NCBI GenBank assembly: GCA_031259665.1
Contig: JAIRLD010000064.1
Coordinates: forward strand, 1-17,704
Reading direction: 5' to 3'
Source: Puniceicoccales bacterium
Lineage (GTDB): Bacteria; Verrucomicrobiota; Verrucomicrobiia; Opitutales; LL51
Length of the DNA stretch: 17,704 nt
In this document: positions 6,347 to 13,684 of the stretch, in pieces
How the letters are laid out: each line of letters opens with the position of its first letter
Numbering within the stretch: the stretch's first letter is position 1
Translations under genes and position numbers: made by a program
Notes under the pieces: model-generated
Told to the model about the DNA's origin: nothing
Databases searched by the model: none
What the model saw: the letters and a program-made list of their open reading frames with translations, nothing else

Positions 6347-7634
6347 CTATCTTTCCTGTTCAAGACTTGCGAGTTGAATGGTCAAATTAACCTCTTCCCT
6401 TAATTCTTTGGCCTTCTGGTTATTTCCGATTTTCCCATAAAGATCGGCCGGTTGGTTATACCAAGCCGCCTGCCCATTACTTCCAAGATCATTCCAAGCC
6501 TTCCGATCAACATCGTCTGTGGTAGCCTCCCATTGTCCATTGGCTTTTTCAAGAAATTGAGCGGCTCGATCATTATCTCCGGCTTGAATAAAAGCATTGG
6601 CTAGAAGAAAACACCATTAGCACGTTTCTCAGTTCCTAGCCGATCCCAAGCTTCTTGTCCTTCACGAGATTCCCATTGTTCGGCGGCTTGATTGAGATGT
6701 GGAATGGCGTCCTGTGGATTGCCGTTAGTGATCGCTTCTTTTGCCTCAAGTTGGTGAGATGTAGCCCGTCCAATTGGGCCTTTCCGAACCCATTCGGCTT
6801 GCTCGGTGTGCTCTCTAGCCAAATCGGGTTTTCTGAGTTGCGTATAAAGCTCAGCCATCTTATCATGCCAACTTGCTTGTCCTGTATCTCCAAGGATTTG
6901 CCAAGCTTCCTGACCTGCTGGAGTATTCCATTGCCCAGAGGCTTTCTGAAGCCATGCAAGGGCCTTTGATTGCTTGCCTAATGATTGTTGAGCCAAGGTT
7001 TGACAATCTTGAGAACGCCTATTTGGGCCTCTCCGGGCCCATTCAGCTTGAGTAGTATGATGTTTAATTTTTGCACCATTTTGGTGGTGGTGGTGTGGTC
7101 CAACTCGGTCACCGAGCTGATTGAGTTGTCTATAGAGATCGGCCATCACTTTATGCCAATTGGCTTGTCCTTCATCTCCAAGGGCTTGCCAAGCTTCCCG
7201 ACCTGCTGGAGTATTCTGTTCCCTTTCGGCTGCATCAAGCAATGGAAAGGCATTCGTTGCATCTCCTTTTTTTATCAATTCTTCGGCTCGGTTTTGATAT
7301 ACATTAGAATGCTCGAGGGAGTCATATTGTTCCAAATTTTTTTACCTATAGGGCCTATTGCCGACTGTATTTGATCTATGTTTTTTCCTTTATTAAAAAT
7401 GATTGAAGTACATGGGATTGTATCTTTTCTATTAAGCGGTCCTATAGTAACTTTTGTTTCATGAAACAAACTTCCAGATTTTCTCACCCTTTCCATCGTA
7501 ACCTTGAGAGGTATTCCGTTTATGTCGAAAAAAATTCCTTCCGCTTTAGTTCCTCTTTTGGCAATATCATGCAAGTTACATAGGTTTTGCACATCTTTTT
7601 GCGAAAACCCAAAATTAGAATCTAGTGTACTCAT
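6347..7634 (-). pseudogene. Helical (TPR-like) tandem-repeat protein gene with two frameshifts
   Basis: The start at 7634 is chosen because AAAGGAG lies 8 bases upstream; an upstream in-frame ATG has no such site. The first ~100 residues (MSTLDSNFGF onward) match no family I know. At a run of seven A (7339-7345 on the minus strand) the frame shifts, and the sequence continues as about three and a half units of roughly 60-65 residues, each containing AW..LGD.GQA.WH..MA.LY.QL and later QAEW.RKGP. This is a TPR-like pattern of paired helices. A second shift near 6613, consistent with one lost base in AATGG, leads into ANAFIQAGDNDRAAQFLEKA and a stop at 6347. Repair of both sites gives one protein of about 428 residues. 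It has no signal peptide. It may be a decayed gene, an assembly error at homopolymers, or a gene rescued by slippage; its role is unknown. Confidence 0.7.
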
Positions 7635-7811
7635 GTTTTTTCTCCTTTGATGGTTCAATTATTCTGATTTTTTCTTTTCTTGTAATGTGTTCTTTAATTA
7701 TTTATTTTTATTTTTGTTAATACAATGTTTTTAGGCTATTTTCTCGGCAAATAAATTATTAATTTTAAAATATTTATTGCCATTTCCATCGATTTTATGG
7801 ATTATTTGTGA

Positions 7812-7953
7812 TATATTTCTTTTTTCTGGGAATAGTTTTAATAATTTTCAGGGGGAGCGGAATCGATGAGAGTACGGTTAATTTCATTTAAGCGCGATTA
7901 ATTTTGTCCATAATCATTTTCCGGGATACGCGAAAGGCTCCCGGATTTTTTTT
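7812..7953. repeat. lgt 3' end and flank, distal copy
   Basis: In plus frame this reads FFFLGIVLIIFRGSGIDE, matching the Lgt end FLFIFGVILIILRRGDR, and the similarity continues through the flanking GATTAATTTTGTCCATAATC. It sits 1.7 kb beyond the true lgt stop, on the far side of the helical-repeat gene. No start codon or upstream lgt sequence accompanies it. Confidence 0.75.
7920..7953 (+). terminator. Displaced lgt terminator
   Basis: TCCGGGA (7920-7926) pairs with TCCCGGA (7939-7945) across a 12-base loop, followed by eight T (7946-7953). In the copy beside lgt (6144-6174) the matching bases no longer form a stem. I infer that this was the original lgt terminator, separated from its gene by the cassette. 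Confidence 0.75.
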
Positions 7954-7984
7954 GTTGATAGGGTCAGAAATTATCAAAGATTAG

Positions 7985-8226
7985 GAGATCAGGTTTTGAA
8001 TTTACAGAGAAAAGTATGGATTACTGTCAACCGAAACGGGCTGAATTTTAGTACATTTGAAGTAGGGAGTGGTGAAAGGAAAACCTTGAGGAAGTTACTG
8101 GATAAGGTGGATAAGAAAAACTGAAGGTAGTATGCACGGACGGAAATCCAACCTAAACGCAGGTATACGGCACGTTATAACCAAAGCGGAAATATGTTTA
8201 GTAGAAAGCTATAATAAAAGAAAAAG
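7985..8226 (+). mobile_element. IS1-type transposase remnant (InsB-like part)
   Basis: The plus strand reads LGDQVLNLQRKVWITVNRNG, then FSTFEVGSGERKTLRKLLDK. After a one-base loss (AACTGAAGG, against AACTTGAAGG in the copy at 17 kb) it continues as VVCTDGNPT, where the D would be a catalytic aspartate of the IS1 DDE domain. It ends near KAEICLVESYNKR, the conserved region before the last catalytic residue. Both termini and the zinc-finger ORF are missing and stops interrupt it, so it is inactive. It interrupts the decayed protease copy that begins at 8262. It lies in inverted orientation to the related remnant at 17036-17540. Confidence 0.75.
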
Positions 8227-8261
8227 GCTTATCCTCGAAAGTAATACAAATTTCTCTAGCG

Positions 8262-8669
8262 TTATTTCTCCTCAATAATATAGCTAATTTGATAACGATA
8301 CCCTGCTCACAACATCCATTGTTAGCAACATCCTGTCTTCTAATTTCTATGAGAAGCCTGTAAAGCAACACCCGCCCAACTGGATTAGCTGCTATTGTAC
8401 GAAACACCCTCATAAAGCTCATGCGCTCAGCAGGCGTTCCTCCTAGCGATACCATAATTTGCCCTGGTGCTTGAGGTGCAGCACCTGATACAAATCCAAA
8501 ATTATAGACAGGACAGAAAACCAGTTTACATACCACTACGTAATCGGTGAAGCAAGATTATTCGCATCCACATTCGCACAGGACCACACGGCTGCTTCAG
8601 GAGTCGTTGGCTGATGGCCATCCGTTTGGAAATAACAACGCCACCGCTACTAATTTTCCGGATTAGCAA
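8262..8669 (-). pseudogene. Middle fragment of the secreted HEXXH protease (third array unit)
   Basis: The minus strand repeats the central part of the 458-residue protease almost exactly: APQAPGQIMVSLGGTPAERM, then FRTIAANPVGRVLLYRLLIE and NNGCCEQGI. The 5' side retains DNA similarity back to 8669, with frame changes and loss of the signal peptide. The 3' side breaks off after CCEQGI, before the HEXXH region, and meets the IS1-type remnant. The fragment has neither start nor catalytic motif and is a pseudogene. Confidence 0.85.
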
Positions 8670-8683
8670 TCTTCATGTCGCGA

Positions 8684-9226
8684 CTATTTCTTACTTTTTT
8701 CGGAATTCTGACCTTTCACGATTTTGAGACTTACCTTGCTCCTGGGGGAAACCTTTACGGAGGCACTCCCACACTTCACTTTATCCTCTCCTCCTTTCGA
8801 CTGTTGCTTATGCCCGTTTCGGCTTTCTTCTATTTGATTAATCCTTGAAAGGATAAGTGACTGAATACGTGGCTCAGAACGATATGCGATACCTTTCAAA
8901 TATCGTTTTTTATCCTCGCTTTGCGTATTAGCAAATTCATCCAAATCTTGAACAATTGCTTGCAAAGATGCTAGCCTTCCTTCCACAAGTATCAATTGCT
9001 CATCCTCCTCAAATAGAGGACTTGTTTGTAGTTGGTTACGGCATTGCTCAGCAGAATCCTGGAAACTTGTCACCGTATTCGAAGACCATTCCACTTTCAA
9101 CCCCTCAATTCCACAACTAAAAACTATTTCAGCTTGGTTCAATAAAGCGCTTGAAGAAGCATACATATCACCAAAACGGAAACCCAAAAACACTGTAACA
9201 ATTTTAACTAATCTTAACTTTCTCAT
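8684..9226 (-). CDS. Exported partner protein of the protease array, copy 2 (180 aa)
   Basis: The protein starts with a signal peptide (MRKLRLVKIVTVFLGFRFGDMYASS, probable cleavage after MYA). It is a clear paralogue of the 189-residue protein at 9822-10391, sharing blocks such as GIEGL..EWSS.TVTSF and V.DLDEF. The mature part is mostly helical by composition, and its tail is basic (SEKSKK end), unlike the acidic tail of its paralogue. A good ribosome binding site (GAGGGA) lies about 8 bases before the ATG. TTGACA stands directly after the stop of the upstream protease fragment, but I see no well-spaced -10 box. It remains open although both adjacent protease copies are broken. I recognise no family. 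An inhibitor, chaperone or accessory factor of the protease is possible by position only. Confidence 0.75.
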   Translation of the reverse strand: MRKLRLVKIVTVFLGFRFGDMYASSSALLNQAEIVFSCGIEGLKVEWSSNTVTSFQDSAEQCRNQLQTSPLFEEDEQLILVEGRLASLQAIVQDLDEFANTQSEDKKRYLKGIAYRSEPRIQSLILSRINQIEESRNGHKQQSKGGEDKVKCGSASVKVSPRSKVSLKIVKGQNSEKSKK

Positions 9227-9292
9227 AAAAACATCCCTCTAAAAATTCATCTATAATATTAATTAACAACAGATAGAGACTGTCAACATTTA

Positions 9293-9816
9293 TTATTGCG
9301 CCGCTTCTCCTTGAACTAATCGCCAGTTAATTATTGGAGGGCTTACAATCGCATTACAACAATTTGTTGCAACTAAATGAGCCAATCGAAACCGAACAGG
9401 TATTTCAATATTAACTAATGCTCCCATATCCAACCATTTTCTAAACATATTTAAACCTGACACAAGTACCCTTCTGAACATACAAGGTAAAATACTAACC
9501 GGCTTGATACATCCCCCGTGGCCAAAACGCATACGAACCGGATTAGCAACAGTATGCCTCCCCATTCTATAGGCATTCTCCGATAAATCATCTCCTTCGT
9601 AAAATCGAGCAATTGACGGTAAAAATCCAGTGCCAACTGGAATTCCTCTCCCAGGATCTGCAGATAACAAAGCATCTTTATGAAATAACTTCAATTCTGC
9701 CGGTACATTATAATTAGGAGCTCCCAGTATCGTCCGCATTTCTTCATGTTTAAAATGACACCAAGTAAAAAGCTCACTTATATCCCCATAATAACACCTA
9801 CTTAGATATTGATAAC
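9293..9816 (-). pseudogene. C-terminal fragment of the secreted HEXXH protease (second array unit)
   Basis: The minus strand from 9816 reads YQYLSRCYYGDISELFTWCH, then EEMRTILGAPNY, and continues in one frame to the shared end INWRLVQGEAAQ at 9293. It matches residues from about 306 to 458 of the full protease, so the signal peptide and the HEXXH motif (280-284) are absent. Near 9400-9475 it carries about 25 extra in-frame residues (around VSGLNMFRKWLDMGALVNIE) that the full copy lacks. The upstream boundary is abrupt at 9816/9817, against the 3' end of the partner gene. Translation could begin at the Met at 9739, but a functional protease is not possible. Confidence 0.85.
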
Positions 9817-9821
9817 AATCT

Positions 9822-10391
9822 TTATGTCGTGATCACTTCTTCTTTTTCCTCAGAGTTCCCATTCTTTACGACTTCAGAATCTGTCTTGCCCTGAGGAAAT
9901 GTTGGCACAGAAAGTGATAGGGAAGCATCTCCATAATCTGCCCTATCTTCTTCTTCCTCCGCTTGTTCCCCATTTTCCACCAGGCCTTTCTCTATTTGTC
10001 CAAGCCTCCAAAGAATAAAAGACTGAACACACGAATCAGAATTACATGCGATAAGCTCCAAGCGCTGTTTTCTATCGTCATTCCTCTCCTTGGAAAACTC
10101 ATCTAATTCTTGAACAATTTCCAATATAGACTCCATCTGTACCTTCATAAGTACTAAGTGTTCATCATTCGTGCGCGGAAGATTTTCTTGCAGCTTTTTA
10201 CAACACGCCTCAACGGAATTCCGAAAACTTGTCACCGTTTTTGAAGACCACTCCGCTCGTAACCCTTCTATGCCATAATCGATAATCATCTGAGCCTCAT
10301 CTAACAAAGCTTCACTTAAAGAAGCATACATATTGCTAAAACAAAGACCACAAACTACCATAAAAACTTCAACCAATTTTAACTTTCTCAT
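9822..10391 (-). CDS. Exported partner protein of the protease array, copy 1 (189 aa)
   Basis: A signal peptide (MRKLKLVEVFMVVCGLCFSNMYAS) precedes a helical mature domain of about 120 residues with paired cysteines (EACCKKLQ) and an acidic tail (GEQAEEEEDRADYGD). It follows the intact protease gene by 66 bp on the same strand, which suggests a functional pair in the periplasm or outside the cell. The ribosome binding site is weak (AGAAAG). TTGACA (10446-10451) lies just after the protease stop at a position matching that before copy 2, so the gene may have its own promoter. No named family is recognised. Immunity or inhibitor function is an inference from position and duplication alone. Confidence 0.8.
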   Translation of the reverse strand: MRKLKLVEVFMVVCGLCFSNMYASLSEALLDEAQMIIDYGIEGLRAEWSSKTVTSFRNSVEACCKKLQENLPRTNDEHLVLMKVQMESILEIVQELDEFSKERNDDRKQRLELIACNSDSCVQSFILWRLGQIEKGLVENGEQAEEEEDRADYGDASLSLSVPTFPQGKTDSEVVKNGNSEEKEEVITT

Positions 10392-10457
10392 AAATAAAAC
10401 TTTCTAAAAACTCACTTCCTATACCGGATAACAATTGATAAGGATTGTCAAGCTTTA

Positions 10458-11834
10458 TTATTGCGCCGCTTCTCCTTGAACTAATCGCCAGTTAATTATT
10501 GGAGGGTTTATAATTGCATTACAGCAATTTCTTGCTACTAAGCTAGCCAACTGAAATCGTTTAGGCGGAAGTATGCGCGCAGGAGAGCAAGCAACCGGAT
10601 TAATTGGCCCTCCATGGCCAAAACGCATGAAAACAGGACGATTAGCCGGATCATGCCTCGCCATTCTGTAGGCGTTCTCCGATAAATCATCCCCTTCACG
10701 AAACCGGGCATTCGACGGTAAAAATCCGCCACCAACCGGAATCCCTATTCCTCCTGGATTTACAGATAACAAAGCCTCCTTATGCAATAATTTCACTTCT
10801 GCTGGTACATCATAATTAGGAGCTCCCAGTATCGTTCGCATTTCTTCATGCCTAAAATGACACCATGTAAAAAGCTCACTTATATCCCCATAATAGCATC
10901 TACTCAGGTATTGATAACGAGCTGGAGTACAAGATAAACGCTCTCGAGAAAACCGGTCATAATTCCTTAAACTATGAAACCAATGCAACATTTCGTGAAA
11001 TAAGGCGATATCTGGATCCCGAAAGAAAGGAGAAGTATTGATCATTGGTGGCGGAAGCAGCGTTATATGACAAGTCGGAATCGCTACCTGTTTCCCACAA
11101 AAATTTATCTCAGGAGGTGAAGCAACACCTCCAGCCCCTCCGAATAGAAAACCAAAAGCATTACGCCCTAAAAGAATATGAATCATTCTATTCAGATTTC
11201 TCATAGATAGGGAAGCTACCGACATCAAAATACCCTGCTCGCAACATCCATTGTTAGCAGCATTCTGTCTTCTAATTTCTATGAGAAGCCTGTAAAGCAA
11301 CACCCGCCCAACTGGATTAGCTGCTATTGTACGAAACGCCCTCATAAAGCTCATGCGCTCAGCAGGCGTTCCTCCTAGCGATACCATAATTTGCCCTGGT
11401 GCTTGAGGTGCAGGACCTGCTGCAAATCCAAAATAACGCCCAAAAAATGCGTTCACATACCACACCGTAATCAGCGAAGCAAGATTATTCGCCTCCACAT
11501 TCGCGCAAGACCATTGGGCCGCTGCAGGAGTCGTCGGCTGATTGCCATCCGTTGGGAAATAGATATCACCGACGATATTATTAGCAGCATCTCGCACTAT
11601 GAAATGCTCAAAAAATTGCAGTGCCCCAGGGGCAACTGCTCCCCTTGTGGCTACCGCCGGAGGTGGATTCTGAGTACAATCTGTACAGCCTGAGCATCTT
11701 CCAGGAGTGCCCGCCGGAAAATCCAGATGTGGTGCCGGTGCTGCCGCAGACCATACAAAAACATTTCCTAAAGAAAGTAAACAAATCGTACAAAACACCA
11801 CCGCTTTGATCACCCGATGTCTTAACAACAACAT
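10458..11834 (-). CDS. Secreted zinc metalloprotease, HEXXH type (458 aa)
   Basis: The N-terminus (MLLLRHRVIKAVVFCTICLL then SLGNVFVWSAAAP) is a typical signal peptide, so the product leaves the cytoplasm. A cysteine-rich stretch follows (CSGCTDC near residues 45-51). The zinc-binding motif is HEMLH at residues 280-284, in the context DIALFHEMLHWFHSL. E320 in ISELFTW or the later RHEEMRTILGAP could supply a further ligand. HEXXH plus a downstream EE..TI.G pattern recalls the M91 (NleD-like) effector peptidases, but this is a weak likeness. Its own promoter lies immediately upstream (11843-11871). The gene heads a tandem array: it is followed by an exported partner gene and then by two decayed protease copies alternating with a second partner. 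It is probably a secreted or surface protease acting outside the cell or on a host; the substrate is unknown. Confidence 0.8.
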   Translation of the reverse strand: MLLLRHRVIKAVVFCTICLLSLGNVFVWSAAAPAPHLDFPAGTPGRCSGCTDCTQNPPPAVATRGAVAPGALQFFEHFIVRDAANNIVGDIYFPTDGNQPTTPAAAQWSCANVEANNLASLITVWYVNAFFGRYFGFAAGPAPQAPGQIMVSLGGTPAERMSFMRAFRTIAANPVGRVLLYRLLIEIRRQNAANNGCCEQGILMSVASLSMRNLNRMIHILLGRNAFGFLFGGAGGVASPPEINFCGKQVAIPTCHITLLPPPMINTSPFFRDPDIALFHEMLHWFHSLRNYDRFSRERLSCTPARYQYLSRCYYGDISELFTWCHFRHEEMRTILGAPNYDVPAEVKLLHKEALLSVNPGGIGIPVGGGFLPSNARFREGDDLSENAYRMARHDPANRPVFMRFGHGGPINPVACSPARILPPKRFQLASLVARNCCNAIINPPIINWRLVQGEAAQ

Positions 11835-11842
11835 ACAGATCC

Positions 11843-11871
11843 ATTAAAGGCAAATCAATACCTATCGTCAA
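11843..11871 (-). promoter_or_regulatory. Promoter of the secreted protease gene
   Basis: On the minus strand there is TTGACG (11866-11871), a 17-bp spacer and TTTAAT (11843-11848). The ATG is at 11834, so transcription starting 6-7 bases past the -10 box would leave a leader of only a few bases. No ribosome binding site is visible before the ATG, which also fits a nearly leaderless message. Confidence 0.5.
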
Positions 11872-11940
11872 GCGTTTGTTTGTATATCAGCAATTTTTAT
11901 GCGTTTTTAACGTTTCCTATTCCAACAATAGCAATGAAGA

Positions 11941-12876
11941 CTAAAACAAATGGGCCATTCGGGTTTTGGCAACTTTTATGTCGTGGCGAATTTGCTCCAC
12001 TAATAATACCTGCGACGTAAATCGCTTCTCCCCACGAATATGACTCCAAAATTGAACCTCTATCGCCCTACCTTGACTGCGTAAAATAACCGGATCAAAA
12101 CTGTGTACCTCTAAAGTAACCTCCGGAATACCTTCGAAAAATGTCGGCCGTATCCCGAAATTCGCTATACCCCAAATATATTCTCCCTCACCATTTAAAC
12201 GATAGCGCACCAAATAAACACCAAATTTTAATAGTAAATCATTCTCAAACCGTACGTTCAATGTCGGATAACCCAGCTTTTTAGCAATCCCTCGACCTTT
12301 TAATACTATCCCTACTAAGGAATAGGGATAGCCTAACATCCGATTCACCCGATCAATGTGCCCATCGTTGAGATACTTGCGAATAGTCGAACTACTTACC
12401 CGCTGATTCTCAAAAAATATAGATTCCTGTACCTTTACCTCAAAATTTTGACCAAAATCCTTCAAAACCCATGGATCCCCTTCACAACCTTGGCCAAATT
12501 TAAAATTTTTACCCACACATACTCCAACTAATCGATGAAACTTTTTTTGTAGCAAAAAAATAAAATCCTTCGCCCGAATCGTACTAAATATTTCCGTAAA
12601 ACATTGCTCGATAAAATAATCCACAGCTAAAAACTTTAGTCGCTCAGCTTTTTGCTCTCGCGTCGAAATGAGTTTCTTAGGACGATTTAAAATAACCGAT
12701 GGATGGGGCCAAAAAGAATAAACCACCGCCGCCGCATGGAGACGCTGTGCCTCGTTGCGCGCCGATACTATGACCGCCTGATGCCCAATGTGTATGCCGT
12801 CAAATGCTCCTAATGCAAGCACAACAGGCCGATCTATTGGGATAAAATCATCCCTCGCTGTTAAAATCCGCTCCAT
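11941..12876 (-). CDS. ribF: Bifunctional riboflavin kinase / FAD synthetase
   Basis: RibF converts riboflavin to FMN and then to FAD in the cytoplasm. The N-terminal nucleotidyltransferase domain shows GAFDGIHIGH (residues 23-32, with the HIGH motif) and VSSSTIRKYL near 160. The C-terminal kinase domain shows GRGIAKKLGYPTLNV near 193-207 and GIANFGIRPTF near 235-245. At 311 residues the length is normal for the two-domain enzyme. It begins 6 bases after the truB stop, the usual truB-ribF pairing, and is the last gene of the operon. I see no terminator in the 106 bp before the protease gene that follows. Confidence 0.96.
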   Translation of the reverse strand: MERILTARDDFIPIDRPVVLALGAFDGIHIGHQAVIVSARNEAQRLHAAAVVYSFWPHPSVILNRPKKLISTREQKAERLKFLAVDYFIEQCFTEIFSTIRAKDFIFLLQKKFHRLVGVCVGKNFKFGQGCEGDPWVLKDFGQNFEVKVQESIFFENQRVSSSTIRKYLNDGHIDRVNRMLGYPYSLVGIVLKGRGIAKKLGYPTLNVRFENDLLLKFGVYLVRYRLNGEGEYIWGIANFGIRPTFFEGIPEVTLEVHSFDPVILRSQGRAIEVQFWSHIRGEKRFTSQVLLVEQIRHDIKVAKTRMAHLF

Positions 12877-12882
12877 CGTTAT

Positions 12883-13569
12883 TCACAGAATATCTGTAAT
12901 CGCTAGGAGGCAATGCTCAATTTCATTGTATTCCATTGCTAAAAGATTGTCTAACGCCACCGCTTGATCCAATCGAAAATTGCCCGTTCTCGTCCGACAT
13001 AATTGCGATAAATAGGCCCCACAACCAAGTTTTTGTCCCATATCGTGGGCCAATGTCCGCACATAGGTCCCCTTCGAACAGGCTACCCTAAAGGTCACCG
13101 AAGGCAACGCAACCTCATGGATTAAAAATTCATAAATCTTTGCAAGTCGCGGTTCACGTTCGATCGTTTCACCCCTACGGGCTAGTTTGTAGAGCGGCTG
13201 ACCGTTAACTTTCTTAGCAGAAAACATGGGAGGCAATTGTAATTGATCGCCTAAAAATTGCTGTGCACATCGGCGAATTACTTCCTCCGATACACGAATT
13301 TCGTGAGTTGCGACGACCTCCCCTTCGCCATCGTAGGAATCCGTTTCCTGGCCGAGACGGAGCGTTCCTTCGTAGGTTTTATCCTGATTGATGACGTATT
13401 GGGAAATTTTTGTCGCGTTACCGATGAGTAAAACGAGTAGTCCCGTCGCCATGGGATCTAACGTCCCCGCATGGCCAATTTTCCGAACCCTTAATCGATT
13501 ACGTAACTTAGCTACGACGTCATGTGACGTCCACCCTATTGGCTTATCGACTAACAAAACACCGTTCAT
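12883..13569 (-). CDS. truB: tRNA pseudouridine(55) synthase
   Basis: TruB forms pseudouridine 55 in the T-loop of tRNAs. The catalytic aspartate is D38 in GHAGTLDPMATGLL, and other family blocks are LLVDKPIGWTSHDVV (5-19), PPMFSAKKVNGQPLYKLAR near 113-131 and CSKGTYVRTLAHDMG near 164-178. It has 228 residues, shorter than the E. coli form, and ends without a clear PUA domain, as in other short TruB proteins. The ATG at 13569 lies inside a 54-bp sequence that recurs at 15087-15140. In the ancestral arrangement the nrnA stop and truB start overlapped as ATGA, so truB has lost its coupling to nrnA and now follows the Rpn gene terminator. I see no strong promoter of its own, so expression may depend on read-through or a cryptic start. 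Confidence 0.97.
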   Translation of the reverse strand: MNGVLLVDKPIGWTSHDVVAKLRNRLRVRKIGHAGTLDPMATGLLVLLIGNATKISQYVINQDKTYEGTLRLGQETDSYDGEGEVVATHEIRVSEEVIRRCAQQFLGDQLQLPPMFSAKKVNGQPLYKLARRGETIEREPRLAKIYEFLIHEVALPSVTFRVACSKGTYVRTLAHDMGQKLGCGAYLSQLCRTRTGNFRLDQAVALDNLLAMEYNEIEHCLLAITDIL

Positions 13570-13611
13570 GGATGCTTCCCAGAAAAGGAATCCATATGCG
13601 CTTGCAATGCA
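13558..13611. repeat. 54-bp duplication of the nrnA/truB junction, truB-side copy
   Basis: The sequence from aacaccgttcatggatgctt to cttgcaatgca equals 15087-15140 except for g at 13600 (a at 15129). It holds the first four codons of truB and the last 14 codons of nrnA in their original overlapping arrangement. Here only the truB part is used. Confidence 0.95.
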
Positions 13612-13625
13612 AAAGCCAAAGATGC

Positions 13626-13657
13626 AAAAAAATAGGGCGGAAAGCCAACCCCGCCTT
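13626..13657 (-). terminator. Terminator of the Rpn-type nuclease gene
   Basis: On the minus strand GGCGG (51-55 of block 13600) pairs with CCGCC (36-40) over a 10-base loop, followed by a run of seven T (13626-13632 on the plus strand). It lies 28 bp past the stop at 13685 and within the inserted segment, so it came in with the gene. Confidence 0.7.
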
Positions 13658-13684
13658 ACTTCCTATAAACCACTTTCTAATGTA

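Noticed and set aside
6151..6390. 79-codon plus-strand frame after lgt
   Set aside because: It starts inside the duplicated lgt flank and overlaps the end of the minus-strand helical-repeat gene; no family likeness.
9253..9286. Promoter TTGACA to TATTAT before partner copy 2, and the equivalent at 10418-10451
   Set aside because: The spacer is 22 bp in both, too long for a standard sigma-70 promoter; TTGACA may still be a -35 box but I could not place a -10 box.
9451..9675. 74-codon frame within the protease fragment
   Set aside because: Out of frame with the recognisable protease sequence on the same strand.
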